Shown here in pieces: positions 35,430 through 44,108 of a stretch of 64,000 bases of DNA. Position numbers and translations under genes: made by a program. Source of the stretch: Dyadobacter frigoris (lineage in GTDB: Bacteria; Bacteroidota; Bacteroidia; Cytophagales; Spirosomataceae); the NCBI RefSeq assembly GCF_005280585.1, contig NZ_SZVO01000002.1, positions 750,142 to 814,141 on the forward strand, in the 5' to 3' direction. Each line of letters begins with the position of its first letter. Within the stretch, counting starts at the first letter, position 1. The notes below the pieces were generated by a model. The model was not told where the DNA came from and searched no databases. It saw nothing but the letters and a program-made list of their open reading frames with translations.

Positions 35430-36044
35430 TTACTCAGCAAAAATTTCACCTACCAACATTTCAAATCCTGGTAAAACCGAAGAGGTGACGATTTCCTCAT
35501 CAATTAATGGTTTTAAACCAATAAAAATACCAGATTCGTTGAGCACATAAACAAAAATTGCTTTTTCAGTTGAATCGACGAGCCAATATTCTTTAACACC
35601 ATTTTCCTGATAAACTTCGAATTTGTCTTTCATCTCCTTTTTGGAATTTCCGGGAGAAAGAATTTCAATAATTAATTCAGGTGCCCCGATACAGCCTTGG
35701 TCATCCAGTTTATCTAAATCGCAGATTACTGAGATATCTGGCTGAACAACTGTGTAAACCTGATCAGGTTTTGCATTTCTTTTTAATGGTGTAAGGCGCA
35801 CGTCGAACGGAGCGGTGTACGCTTCACAACTTTTACCTTTTAAATAATTATAAATCCCGTTACTAATTTGAAATGAAATTTTCTGATGTCTTCTAGCCGG
35901 TGCAGGAGACATCTTAAAAATCTTTCCTTTTATAATTTCCAAACGCTCCTCAAATGTCCATTGAAGATAATCTGCATACGTATAAGTGCCGGCAGGATCC
36001 AGTTGGTCAATTGTCATAAGCTGTGCGTTGAAGTTTAAATGCAT
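35430..36044 (-). CDS. Uma2 (DUF820) family restriction-endonuclease-like protein
   Basis: A 204-residue protein of the Uma2/DUF820 family, which has a PD-(D/E)xK nuclease fold and is abundant in cyanobacteria and Cytophagales. Seen: YTYADYLQWTFEERLEIIKG at the N-terminus, the catalytic core VQPDISVICD, APELIIEILSPGNSKKEM and the Lys-containing DKFEVYQENGVKEYWLVD. Function in vivo is unsettled; many are thought to be mobile or selfish nucleases. ATG 36017 (MTIDQLDP) is an alternative start. It stands alone and converges on the cytochrome gene. Confidence 0.85.
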   Translation of the reverse strand: MHLNFNAQLMTIDQLDPAGTYTYADYLQWTFEERLEIIKGKIFKMSPAPARRHQKISFQISNGIYNYLKGKSCEAYTAPFDVRLTPLKRNAKPDQVYTVVQPDISVICDLDKLDDQGCIGAPELIIEILSPGNSKKEMKDKFEVYQENGVKEYWLVDSTEKAIFVYVLNESGIFIGLKPLIDEEIVTSSVLPGFEMLVGEIFAE

Positions 36045-36133
36045 TTACTCAAAGATAAAACAAATAAGATAAAGTCTCCGATCACAAAGTATTGCTTACC
36101 TTTAAGCTTTAAACTTATTATTATTATTTACGC

Positions 36134-36685
36134 GTGCGCTTCTTTAAAGTAACAACATCCCGAGTACTAATACATTACCTGATTGCCATCCTTTTATTGC
36201 CTGGCTTATTATCTTTTCAAAAGAAAGAATATCTGACGGAAAGAGAAAAACAGGACATTCCTAAATCCAGTAACTTACCAAATCCGTTAAAAGCTGAGGT
36301 AATAGGAATCCAGGATGGAGACACGATTGAACTGAAATTTATTTTTGATGGAAAAAAGGCAGGATTTCGCCAGGGCAAACCGGTAAGAATTCGTTTTTTG
36401 CATATTAATTCTCCTGAAAGAGGAAAACCATTTTACAAAATAGCAAAACAATATACTTCCGAACGGTGTTTTCGCAAGATTGTAACGATAAAACATACAG
36501 GAGAATTTGACCGTTACGGTCGCCTTTTGGGTGAAGTTATTTTACCAAACGGATCTGTATTAAATAAAGAACTTGTAAAAAAAGGATTGGCTATTCACTT
36601 CAAAAAATATTCAAACAGCATAGAATATGCCAATCTGGAAATTGACGCACAAAAGAAAAAATTGGGTATCTGGAGTATTCAATAA
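36134..36685 (+). CDS. Secreted thermonuclease-family (SNase) protein
   Basis: A 183-residue staphylococcal-nuclease-like protein. A hydrophobic signal (LIHYLIAILLLPGLLSF) precedes the SNase OB-fold: GIQDGDTIELKF, then VRIRFLHINSPERGKPF with the catalytic Arg and Glu, DRYGRLLGEV with the second Arg, and NKELVKKGLA. The C-terminal helix ends KKLGIWS, as in the family. It likely cleaves DNA or RNA outside the inner membrane. The start is a GTG; no better ATG precedes the signal peptide. A short gap separates it from the unknown gene 14 bp downstream. Confidence 0.85.
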   Translation: MRFFKVTTSRVLIHYLIAILLLPGLLSFQKKEYLTEREKQDIPKSSNLPNPLKAEVIGIQDGDTIELKFIFDGKKAGFRQGKPVRIRFLHINSPERGKPFYKIAKQYTSERCFRKIVTIKHTGEFDRYGRLLGEVILPNGSVLNKELVKKGLAIHFKKYSNSIEYANLEIDAQKKKLGIWSIQ

Positions 36686-36698
36686 ATAAGAACAGGAA

Positions 36699-37298
36699 AT
36701 GGGTTCAGCAGCACTTTTTCAAATTTTATATCAAAACGAAACACTTTTCCAATTACAGGAAGAGATTATTGTCCGTATCGAAGAAAAAGAAGTAATTCCC
36801 GAGATAATTCCTGCTAAAATTGAAACGCCGATCGCTACCCCGGTGAGGGAAATAATACCTCAACCTGTTGTAAAAGTCAATATAGAACCCGCCAAGCCTG
36901 TCGCTCCGACTGTCCGGTTTCCGGCACTTCATCATAAAGTTTTAATACTAATTGACGAACCCAAACAAAAAGGAATGCTGGTTTCGGAAGCTTTGTTTCT
37001 GGATAATATTTTAAAAGCTGTAGGCCAGTCTTCCGAAAATTCCGACATTCTTAATTTCAGTTTCCTGGCAGGTCCGGACGCAAGAAATGTGCTTGCCGAA
37101 AAACGGATTAATTACTTCATAACTTTTGGCGTTCCCCTCATTAAACTTCGGCTTGATCTGCTTCTGCCGCCTTATACACCCAAACAAGTAGAGGGAATCT
37201 GGTTTCTTCTGACCGACCCATTAGCTGTTATCGAAGCCGATGTCGTTTTGAAAAAGAAACTGTGGACTGCATTGAAACAAATGTTCCCAAAGACTTAA
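36699..37298 (+). CDS. Hypothetical protein with Pro-rich linker and C-terminal domain
   Basis: A 199-residue protein I cannot assign. It has a short N-terminal helix (ALFQILYQNETLFQLQEE), a long Pro/Ile/Val-rich linker (about 28-75) and a compact alpha/beta domain of about 120 residues (HHKVLILIDEP, RINYFITFGVPLI, LKKKLWTALKQMF). The layout of the last domain, with repeated strand-helix and a final LW..LK helix, recalls DNA polymerase III psi (HolD)-like proteins, a weak visual likeness only. No signal peptide. It sits 14 bp after the thermonuclease gene and before two coiled-coil membrane proteins. Confidence 0.6.
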   Translation: MGSAALFQILYQNETLFQLQEEIIVRIEEKEVIPEIIPAKIETPIATPVREIIPQPVVKVNIEPAKPVAPTVRFPALHHKVLILIDEPKQKGMLVSEALFLDNILKAVGQSSENSDILNFSFLAGPDARNVLAEKRINYFITFGVPLIKLRLDLLLPPYTPKQVEGIWFLLTDPLAVIEADVVLKKKLWTALKQMFPKT

Positions 37299-37395
37299 TC
37301 CTGAGCGATTTACTTATTAAAACAACCAGTCATCACAATAATATTGTCAATTTCTCAGTTTTGATGGATACTTGCGGGCTAAACCATGACAAACT

Positions 37396-38535
37396 ATGGC
37401 CAAATTCACTGAACGTATCACAAACTGGTTCCGTTCTTCGAAGGATGACGAAGAATATTTTTATGATGAAGAACCCGAATCACCTACCGAAACTCCTGTG
37501 AGCTTCAAAGACACCATGCCTCAAAATTCATTGAATCCTTCTGTCAGTAAGGTGACAGCAAATATTAATAATCCTCAACCTGAACAAACTCCGGTAACAC
37601 CTGTCAGAACGGAAGTCGTCATTCCTTATTGGCTGGAAGACGAAGATACTTTACGCGATGAAGGCGTTTTGTTCGGTTTGTCAGAATCTGACCCAACAGA
37701 GAAAACGGACATTATCCATAAGTACTTTTCCCATCTTGCCGCGTCGCATTTAAGCAGCATTGAGCAGCATAACGAGCGTATTCAGGAGCAAAATCTGTTT
37801 ATCGGACAAAAGACCAACCGCATTGAAGAACTTGAAAACAAGTTAAAAAACCTGGTTGTGACAAAATCCGATGGCGAGCATCATTTGCCAAGAACCTTAA
37901 TCGGACTATCACTTTCTGTCGCTATGTGTATCGGGAATTTTTTCCTGATCAAGGAATCTCTGAAACCTGCTTTTGCAGAAAGTTCATGGATTGCGCTTGG
38001 CGTATTTCTGGCCGGGATGTTTAGTCTTTTTGGAAGAATTTCCATGTTTCATGATACGGATTCGAAAGTTTCGTGGCGTTCACTACTGGAAGAAATAGGG
38101 TTACCATTTGCAGCCGCATTGTTTGTGTTTGCCAATGTTTTGCCATATCAGGGAATCTGGCAGAGTATTGCCTTATTCGTTTTTGTCTTCTTCCTGTTCC
38201 TTTTTGCCGGAAAACTTTTTCTAAGTAACGTAACCATTTTGAGAAATGATTTGCACGCTTTGTCCGGTATCCGACGTGACCATCAGGAAACTGTAAATAA
38301 TACTCAAAACTGGGAAAGTGAAATCCAATCGTTACAACATGAAGTGGACGAATTGCGTGTAAAAAAATGGCAGATTTTACGTGAACAAGGTCAGTCGGAA
38401 ACAGAACGGGACCGGATTTATGCAAAAAGAGATATGCTGATCAAACTTTTCGAAAGTGAATTTTCTTTGGCACGCCGCATGAAGAATCAATTGACAAACA
38501 AGCAATTACAAGACATCAGAAAAAGCGCGGAATGA
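37396..38535 (+). CDS. Coiled-coil membrane protein, unknown function (first of pair)
   Basis: A 379-residue protein. An acidic, low-complexity N-terminus (to about residue 75) leads to a helix-rich segment with a coiled coil (NRIEELENKLKNLV). Four predicted membrane helices follow at roughly 165-275 (LSLSVAMCIGNFFLI, WIALGVFLAGMFSLFG, GLPFAAALFVFANVL, IALFVFVFFLFLFAG). A long C-terminal coiled coil closes it (EIQSLQHEVDELRVKKWQIL). No known domain. Soluble arms on both sides of a four-helix core, shared with the next gene, suggest a membrane scaffold or complex. Confidence 0.7.
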   Translation: MAKFTERITNWFRSSKDDEEYFYDEEPESPTETPVSFKDTMPQNSLNPSVSKVTANINNPQPEQTPVTPVRTEVVIPYWLEDEDTLRDEGVLFGLSESDPTEKTDIIHKYFSHLAASHLSSIEQHNERIQEQNLFIGQKTNRIEELENKLKNLVVTKSDGEHHLPRTLIGLSLSVAMCIGNFFLIKESLKPAFAESSWIALGVFLAGMFSLFGRISMFHDTDSKVSWRSLLEEIGLPFAAALFVFANVLPYQGIWQSIALFVFVFFLFLFAGKLFLSNVTILRNDLHALSGIRRDHQETVNNTQNWESEIQSLQHEVDELRVKKWQILREQGQSETERDRIYAKRDMLIKLFESEFSLARRMKNQLTNKQLQDIRKSAE

Positions 38536-38578
38536 TTTTTTTGCGCCAATCTCTAATTCTTACTAAATATTCAAAGTT

Positions 38579-39970
38579 ATGGACGAGCAACAGCCTAATC
38601 AAAACAGCGACTATCAGCATGGTTACAGCAGTGGCCTTGAAGGATTGGACCGCCAGGTTTATGAAGCCTACTTGTCGAGCAATGTCAGCCACGACTGGGT
38701 TCTGGATCGCCTGAATCAAAAAAGATCAGAACTGGATTCCATTAAAAATAAAAGACAGGAAACGGTTCAAACCCATAAGCAATCTTTTGACAAACTTCAG
38801 GAGCAGCTCATGGGTGTTAACCAGACTGCAAAAAAAATGAAGGATCTGGACTCTTCCGTTTCCAATATTGATACACAATCTGAAAAACTTCAAGAGAAAC
38901 GGGTAAGTTCTGCTCCGTATTATTCTCTTATTGCAGGATTGATATTTCTGGCTGCCGGTATTTCTTTCATCGCCGGTGACCTTATTATTTCGCATGAAAT
39001 TGTAGCGTATGCATTGAACATTCGTAACCCGAATGAGGCCTGGGCTTTTGCGATTGGTCTTGCGATGTTATCTGTTTTGCTAAAACCTGCATACGACCGT
39101 TTGGTAGAAGAACCCTATCAGAAAGATGATTCTCCAAAAGCAAAATCCAATTACGCCCGCTTTAAACTGATCTTATCCATTTTCGCAATCGTGACTTTGA
39201 TTGTTTTGGGATGGTTCCGTTATGAAGCTTACCGTACCGATAAATTAAAAGAAGCAATTAATAAATCGGTTAAGGGTTTGCAGTTAAATGCTGTTGATCC
39301 ATTGACCGGCGCGCCAATCAACAGCCCCGAATTAACGAATAAAATTGAGCAGGCCCTTAAAAACTCTGATCAGTTAAATCTTGATCTCGTTAATAGTCCC
39401 TGGGCATTAATGTCCTTTGTGTTAAGTGGCGTTTTGTTTGCCATTGCAGGTGCAGTTTCATTGGGAATGGCCTTACCTGTTTTACAGGGATTCTGGATGC
39501 GATGGCTTCAAATTGATCCAAAGTTATGGAAATTGAGGAGACGTAAAAAAAAGATTGAAAAACAACTGGACGAATTACAAGCCACAATTTCAGAACAACT
39601 TGCTCAGAAAAGTATTCTGGAAAATGACATTGCCGTGCTTCCAACCTGGGAAGAACTGAAACAAGAAGAGGCTTCAATTCGTACAGAAATTGAACATCTC
39701 GAAGAAGAACGTAAGCTTGCATTAACAGATAGTCGCATTCAATCGTTTGGAGACGGTTATGCACACGGACAGGTTACCCGCGATATCATGAGCGAGGAAG
39801 AATATGAACATTGGAGAACGGGGCATATGACCGTTTCAAATCTGGCCTTACGTGCTCGTTCAAATGCCTCTGATCGTTCTGTGACGCGTTCCAATAATTC
39901 AGGTATGCGCCCTCATCAGGCTATCCGCAAAGCGATCACCGATCGGTTTGATGAAAACAATTCACAGTGA
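38579..39970 (+). CDS. Coiled-coil membrane protein, unknown function (second of pair)
   Basis: A 463-residue protein with the same plan as its upstream neighbour. It has an N-terminal soluble part beginning with a Gln/Asn-rich leader and GYSSGLEGLDRQVYEAYL, a coiled coil (RLNQKRSELDSIKNKR), then four membrane helices split two and two (YYSLIAGLIFLAAGISFIAG, AFAIGLAMLSVLL, LILSIFAIVTLIVLGWF, LMSFVLSGVLFAIAGAV). A C-terminal coiled coil follows (KKIEKQLDELQATISEQL) and a basic tail. 44 bp after the previous gene, so very likely co-transcribed. No family recognised. Confidence 0.7.
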   Translation: MDEQQPNQNSDYQHGYSSGLEGLDRQVYEAYLSSNVSHDWVLDRLNQKRSELDSIKNKRQETVQTHKQSFDKLQEQLMGVNQTAKKMKDLDSSVSNIDTQSEKLQEKRVSSAPYYSLIAGLIFLAAGISFIAGDLIISHEIVAYALNIRNPNEAWAFAIGLAMLSVLLKPAYDRLVEEPYQKDDSPKAKSNYARFKLILSIFAIVTLIVLGWFRYEAYRTDKLKEAINKSVKGLQLNAVDPLTGAPINSPELTNKIEQALKNSDQLNLDLVNSPWALMSFVLSGVLFAIAGAVSLGMALPVLQGFWMRWLQIDPKLWKLRRRKKKIEKQLDELQATISEQLAQKSILENDIAVLPTWEELKQEEASIRTEIEHLEEERKLALTDSRIQSFGDGYAHGQVTRDIMSEEEYEHWRTGHMTVSNLALRARSNASDRSVTRSNNSGMRPHQAIRKAITDRFDENNSQ

Positions 39971-40011
39971 TTTTCGTAAATTGGGCTTTTGATTGACTAT
40001 TTAACTAAAAG

Positions 40012-40524
40012 ATGCTTCAAAGCCCCCGTTTAGATATTGTTGCTTGTGATGATACCCTTTTTGACGCGATCCGTATGGGCAACAATGTCCTTGCCCGCGT
40101 AATGGGTGTTAACGTCCCAAAAAAGTGGACCGAATTCCGTGATACTTTTACACCTTCTTATCATCGTTGGAAAGCCCACCCTCCGCTACGCGAATGGTGG
40201 GTTTATCTTATTGTTTACAAACCCGGAAATATTCTGATCGGGTCATGCGGCTACAAAGGCGAACCGGATTCAAACGGAGTGGTAGAGATCGGTTATGAGA
40301 TTGCGACAACTCACAGGTCCATGGGACTGGGATATGAAACTGCACAAGCACTTGTAGACCACGCTTTTAAACAAAACGGTGTACTTAAAATTTTGGCACA
40401 TACGTTGGCCGAAGAAAATGCCTCTGTAAATATTCTTGAAAAACTGGGTTTCCAAAGAACAGACGACAACGTTAACGACCCGGACGAAGGTCTGCTTTGG
40501 CGCTGGGAACTTTCCAAAAGATAA
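40012..40524 (+). CDS. GNAT-family N-acetyltransferase (RimJ/RimL-like)
   Basis: A 170-residue acetyltransferase of the Acetyltransf_3 group. Acetyl-CoA-binding region: GVVEIGYEIATTHRSMGLGY followed by ETAQALVDHAF; later KILAHTLAEENASVNILEKL and GFQRTD are typical of the family. The N-terminus begins LQSPRLDIVACDDTL, as in RimJ/RimL relatives that acetylate protein N-termini or small amines. Cytoplasmic. Substrate unknown. Starts 41 bp after the membrane-protein pair, same strand, so possibly on the same transcript. Confidence 0.85.
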   Translation: MLQSPRLDIVACDDTLFDAIRMGNNVLARVMGVNVPKKWTEFRDTFTPSYHRWKAHPPLREWWVYLIVYKPGNILIGSCGYKGEPDSNGVVEIGYEIATTHRSMGLGYETAQALVDHAFKQNGVLKILAHTLAEENASVNILEKLGFQRTDDNVNDPDEGLLWRWELSKR

Positions 40525-40669
40525 TTAAATAATTTTCAGAGTAGTATTTCATCCTGTAAATGAAGTTATAACAATGCGACAAATTAAATTGGACTACTTC
40601 AATAATTATTTGTCTCAATTGATTAACTTAATTCCTGAAAGAATTTTCATTCATATTTGATTTGAACTT

Positions 40670-42379
40670 ATGATTGCCGTGTCAAAAGAAACCTATCCCT
40701 GGCTGAAATATTATACCGAAGGCGTTCCTTACGAAATAAATCCTGATGCCTATTCTTCTTTAATCGAATTAATGGATACCGGTTTCCGGCTGTATAAGGA
40801 CAGATCCGCTTTTGCCAATATGGGCAAAGAGCTGACTTTTGGCAAACTGGATGAACTTTCAAGAAATTTTGCAGCATACCTGGAAAATCTGGGATTGAGA
40901 AAAGGTGACAGAATTGCAATACAAATGCCCAATCTGCTGCAATATCCTGTGGCGATGTTTGGTGCTTTAAGAGCAGGTTTGGTAATTGTAAATACCAATC
41001 CGCTTTACACACCTCGTGAAATGCAGCATCAGTTTAAAGATTCCGGTGTTAAAGCCATTGTCATTCTTGCCAACTTTGCTGCCCATCTTGAAAAAATTGT
41101 TGCTAATACGGAAATCAAACATATAATCATCACTGAAATAGGTGATATGCTGGGTTTCCCTAAAAAACTGATAGTGAATGCAGTCGTGAAATATGTCAAA
41201 AAGATGGTTCCGGCATATCACATTGCCGGTGCAGTTTCTTTCAATGAAGCACTTTCACTAGGTTCCGGACTTACTTATACCAAACCGTCGGTTTCAAATA
41301 TCGATGTAGCTTTTATTCAATATACAGGCGGAACAACAGGCGTTTCAAAAGGTGCCATGCTGACGCATCGTAATTTAATTGCTAATGTTGAAGCAAATAG
41401 TGCCTGGATAACACCGGTAATGGGCGAAATGGAAATTCCGATTTTCGTCGCGGCGCTTCCACTTTACCACGTTTATGCACTGACCGTAAATGCGCTGACA
41501 GGAATCAAAATTGGTGCACTGAATATATTGATTACCAATCCCCGGGATATGAACGCCTTTATTGACGACCTGAAAAAATACAGAATTAATGTATTTACGG
41601 GAGTTAATACCATGTTTAACGGACTTCTGAATAATCCTCGTTTCGGAGAAATTGATTTTAGTCAGTTAAAGGCAACAACCGCTGGGGGGATGGCTTTGCA
41701 AAAAGTCGTTGCTGAAAGATGGCTGGCAGCCACAGGTTGTCCGGCTTGTGAAGGGTATGGACTTTCGGAAACATCTCCCGTTTTGTCATCGAATTTATTA
41801 ATTGGTGAAAACAGAATCGGTACGATTGGAATTCCCTGGCCAAGTACGGCTATGGCTATTTTACGAGAAAGCGGTGAATGGGCTGATACAGGAGAAGTAG
41901 GAGAAATCTGCGCTTTTGGTCCACAAGTAATGCTTGGATATTTCAATCGCCCTGACGAAACTGCTTTGGTAATTTTTGAAAAAGACGGAAAACGATGGTT
42001 CAAAACCGGTGATTTGGGCTATGAAGATGCCGATGGATATTTTAAAATTGTTGACCGAAAAAAAGATATGATCCTGGTTTCAGGATTTAACGTTTATCCT
42101 AATGAAGTGGAAGATGTAGTTTCACAATGTCCGGGAGTTTTGGAAGTGGCCTGTGTAGGAATTCCTGATGAAAAATCGGGGGAGCTTGTGAAACTGTTTA
42201 TCGTTAAAAAAGATCCTGAACTTACAGAAGAAAAGATAAGAGCATTTTGTAAAGAAAACCTGACGGCTTATAAATGCCCGAAAAAAATTGAATTTAGAAC
42301 GGAATTACCCAAGACAAATGTTGGTAAAATTTTAAGGCGCGTTTTACGTGACGAAGAGATTGCGAAGTTGAACAAATGA
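40670..42379 (+). CDS. fadD: Long-chain fatty acid-CoA ligase
   Basis: A 569-residue AMP-forming acyl-CoA synthetase of the ANL superfamily, activating fatty acids to acyl-CoA for beta-oxidation or lipid synthesis. Motifs in order: P-loop-like YTGGTTGVSKGAM, the linker ACEGYGLSETSPV, the DLGYEDADGYF aspartate region, and the hinge/C-terminal KIVDRKKDMILVSGFNVYP with the catalytic Lys in NVGKILRRVLRDEE. Length and N-terminal segment (YPWLKYYTEGVP) match FadD. Lone gene with 145 bp of upstream spacer. Confidence 0.93.
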   Translation: MIAVSKETYPWLKYYTEGVPYEINPDAYSSLIELMDTGFRLYKDRSAFANMGKELTFGKLDELSRNFAAYLENLGLRKGDRIAIQMPNLLQYPVAMFGALRAGLVIVNTNPLYTPREMQHQFKDSGVKAIVILANFAAHLEKIVANTEIKHIIITEIGDMLGFPKKLIVNAVVKYVKKMVPAYHIAGAVSFNEALSLGSGLTYTKPSVSNIDVAFIQYTGGTTGVSKGAMLTHRNLIANVEANSAWITPVMGEMEIPIFVAALPLYHVYALTVNALTGIKIGALNILITNPRDMNAFIDDLKKYRINVFTGVNTMFNGLLNNPRFGEIDFSQLKATTAGGMALQKVVAERWLAATGCPACEGYGLSETSPVLSSNLLIGENRIGTIGIPWPSTAMAILRESGEWADTGEVGEICAFGPQVMLGYFNRPDETALVIFEKDGKRWFKTGDLGYEDADGYFKIVDRKKDMILVSGFNVYPNEVEDVVSQCPGVLEVACVGIPDEKSGELVKLFIVKKDPELTEEKIRAFCKENLTAYKCPKKIEFRTELPKTNVGKILRRVLRDEEIAKLNK

Positions 42380-42490
42380 GTTCTTAATACCAAGATTGTT
42401 TCCTTGATTATCTTGATATTGCATAGTTTTTTTATACATTGACAAAAAGAGTCATTTTTAGGAATTGTTTATTTGTTAGATAGAATTCCA

Positions 42491-42736
42491 ATGATACAAA
42501 CCGTAATAACGCCAGATAAAACAAAATTTGATATGTCGGTGTCGCTTCCTGACGCTTATGTTGGAAAGGAAGTGCATGTGTTTTTTTATATTGATGATGA
42601 AGTAAAACAAACCACCGCTTCTGTTCTACCTAAAAAAAAGCCGTCTGACTTCTTCGGCACTTTGAGTATCGAAGACGGCGAAAAAATGCAGGATTATGTA
42701 ACGCAAAGTCGTAACGAATGGGAAAGAAATTTCTGA
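42491..42736 (+). CDS. Antitoxin of a PIN-domain toxin pair
   Basis: An 81-residue protein typical of the Bacteroidota antitoxins paired with PIN toxins: beta-rich N-terminus (FDMSVSLPDAYVGKEVHVFF), a basic linker (KKKPSDFFGTLS) and a C-terminal helix ending SRNEWERNF that should bind and block the toxin. It overlaps the toxin ORF by 19 bp, the usual coupling. The TTG at 42473 would add six residues, but ATG 42491 is preferred. Intact, unlike its toxin partner. Confidence 0.8.
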   Translation: MIQTVITPDKTKFDMSVSLPDAYVGKEVHVFFYIDDEVKQTTASVLPKKKPSDFFGTLSIEDGEKMQDYVTQSRNEWERNF

Positions 42737-43096
42737 TAGACACTAACACACTTATTGATGCCCAGATGCAAAAATTGCCTGAAAGCGGGTTACGATTTTT
42801 GGCTGATGTAATTAACCAAGACTTTACAATTTCATTTATTACATACATAGAATTTTTGGGGTACAAAAATGCAACAAAAGCTACGGAAGAATTCATTGCA
42901 TTGGCCAACCGTTGTTCAAATAGATAAAGTCATTATTGATATTTGCGTATCATTACGAAAAACACAAAAAATCAAGCTTTCTGATACAATTATTGCTGCG
43001 ACTGCCTTGGTGCATGGCTATACTTTAATTACAAATAATGAGAAAGATTTTGCCAATTTAAAAGATTTGGACGTTGTCAATCTTCATAAAATGTAA
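42718..43096 (+). pseudogene. PIN-domain toxin (VapC-like), frameshifted
   Basis: Ribonuclease toxin of the PIN family split over two frames. The first frame (42718-42927) holds FLIDTNTLIDA and FITYIEFLG; the second (resuming about 42911) holds VVQIDKVIIDICVSLRK, LSDTIIAATAL and NNEKDFANL. Joining the two at ALAN-VVQ restores a normal PIN protein of about 125 residues with all four acidic active-site positions. The break fits one extra C at 42909-42910. The toxin is therefore probably inactive while the antitoxin is intact, unless this is a sequencing error. Confidence 0.85.
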
Positions 43097-43291
43097 TTTG
43101 ATAAATTGTATATTCAGGAGTATTGTTGAAAATGAGGCTATTCAAAACCAACTTCGCCCCTTTCATTTAATAGTTAAATAAACCCCAGTTCTTTCCACAT
43201 TTAACAATCAATTCACACCAAAACCTGAATTTAGAGAACGCTTTGCGTATATTTAACAAAAGAATAACTCCAACGTTGAATATAAGTAACT

Positions 43292-44023
43292 ATGAATCTA
43301 CACAGAAAAACACTGGTATTATTGCATGGTCACGGGGTAGACGATTCCATTTGGGATAGTGTTGATGCCTCTATAAACGAATACTACACCGTTGTAAGGC
43401 CGAATATCTCCCTCTTTACTTTTTGCAAAACCGTCGAAGAATACGCTGACGAATTACACCGCTTTCTGACCAATGCAGTCATAGAAAAATGCACGCTAAT
43501 TGGTCATTCCATGGGCGGTTATATTGCACTTGCCTTTGCCGAAAAATACCCGGAAATGCTGGAAGGTTTTGGATTATTTCATTCCACTGCCTACGCGGAT
43601 GACGAATCAAAAAAACACCAGAGAAACCAAACAATCGAGTTATTGCGGAATTACGGAACAGAAATGTTTGTGAAAAACACCGCTGGTAATTTATACGGAG
43701 ATCGTTTTAAAGAACTTTATCCTGAAAAGATTAAAGAACACATTGCCCGTTTTGGAAAAATACCAGCCGAAGCGCTGATTTCAGGAATTAATGCAATGCG
43801 TGACCGTAAGGACAGAACAGCAGTTTTGGCTACGATGCCGTTTCCTGTTCTGTTTATTATTGGTATGCAGGACAAATTGATCCCCTTCGAAAGCTGCATC
43901 AGTTTGTCGGAATATCCGAAACAGAGTTATCCGTTTATCCTCGCAGAAGCCGGACATATGGGTATGGTTGAACGCCCCGATGCCTCTGCCCGTATGATAA
44001 GCTGGTATATGACGAAAATATAA
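43292..44023 (+). CDS. Alpha/beta hydrolase
   Basis: A 243-residue cytoplasmic alpha/beta hydrolase. Oxyanion-hole region LVLLHGHGVDDSIWD, nucleophile elbow GHSMGG with Ser, acid Asp in IIGMQDKLIPF, and the catalytic His in EAGHMGMVERP. A helical cap lies between about 115 and 185. Full catalytic triad present; substrate cannot be inferred. Monocistronic, with a terminator 30 bp after the stop. Confidence 0.88.
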   Translation: MNLHRKTLVLLHGHGVDDSIWDSVDASINEYYTVVRPNISLFTFCKTVEEYADELHRFLTNAVIEKCTLIGHSMGGYIALAFAEKYPEMLEGFGLFHSTAYADDESKKHQRNQTIELLRNYGTEMFVKNTAGNLYGDRFKELYPEKIKEHIARFGKIPAEALISGINAMRDRKDRTAVLATMPFPVLFIIGMQDKLIPFESCISLSEYPKQSYPFILAEAGHMGMVERPDASARMISWYMTKI

Positions 44024-44052
44024 TTACAAGAAAATCAGATTATATTTATCAA

Positions 44053-44097
44053 AAATAAGTCAGTGTTCGTTATCTCTGACGTAACACTGACTTATTT
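44053..44097 (+). terminator. Intrinsic terminator
   Basis: 15-bp perfect arms AAATAAGTCAGTGTT (44053-44067) and complement (44083-44097), between the two hydrolase genes. Confidence 0.75.
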
Positions 44098-44108
44098 CTT
44101 TCAACGAT

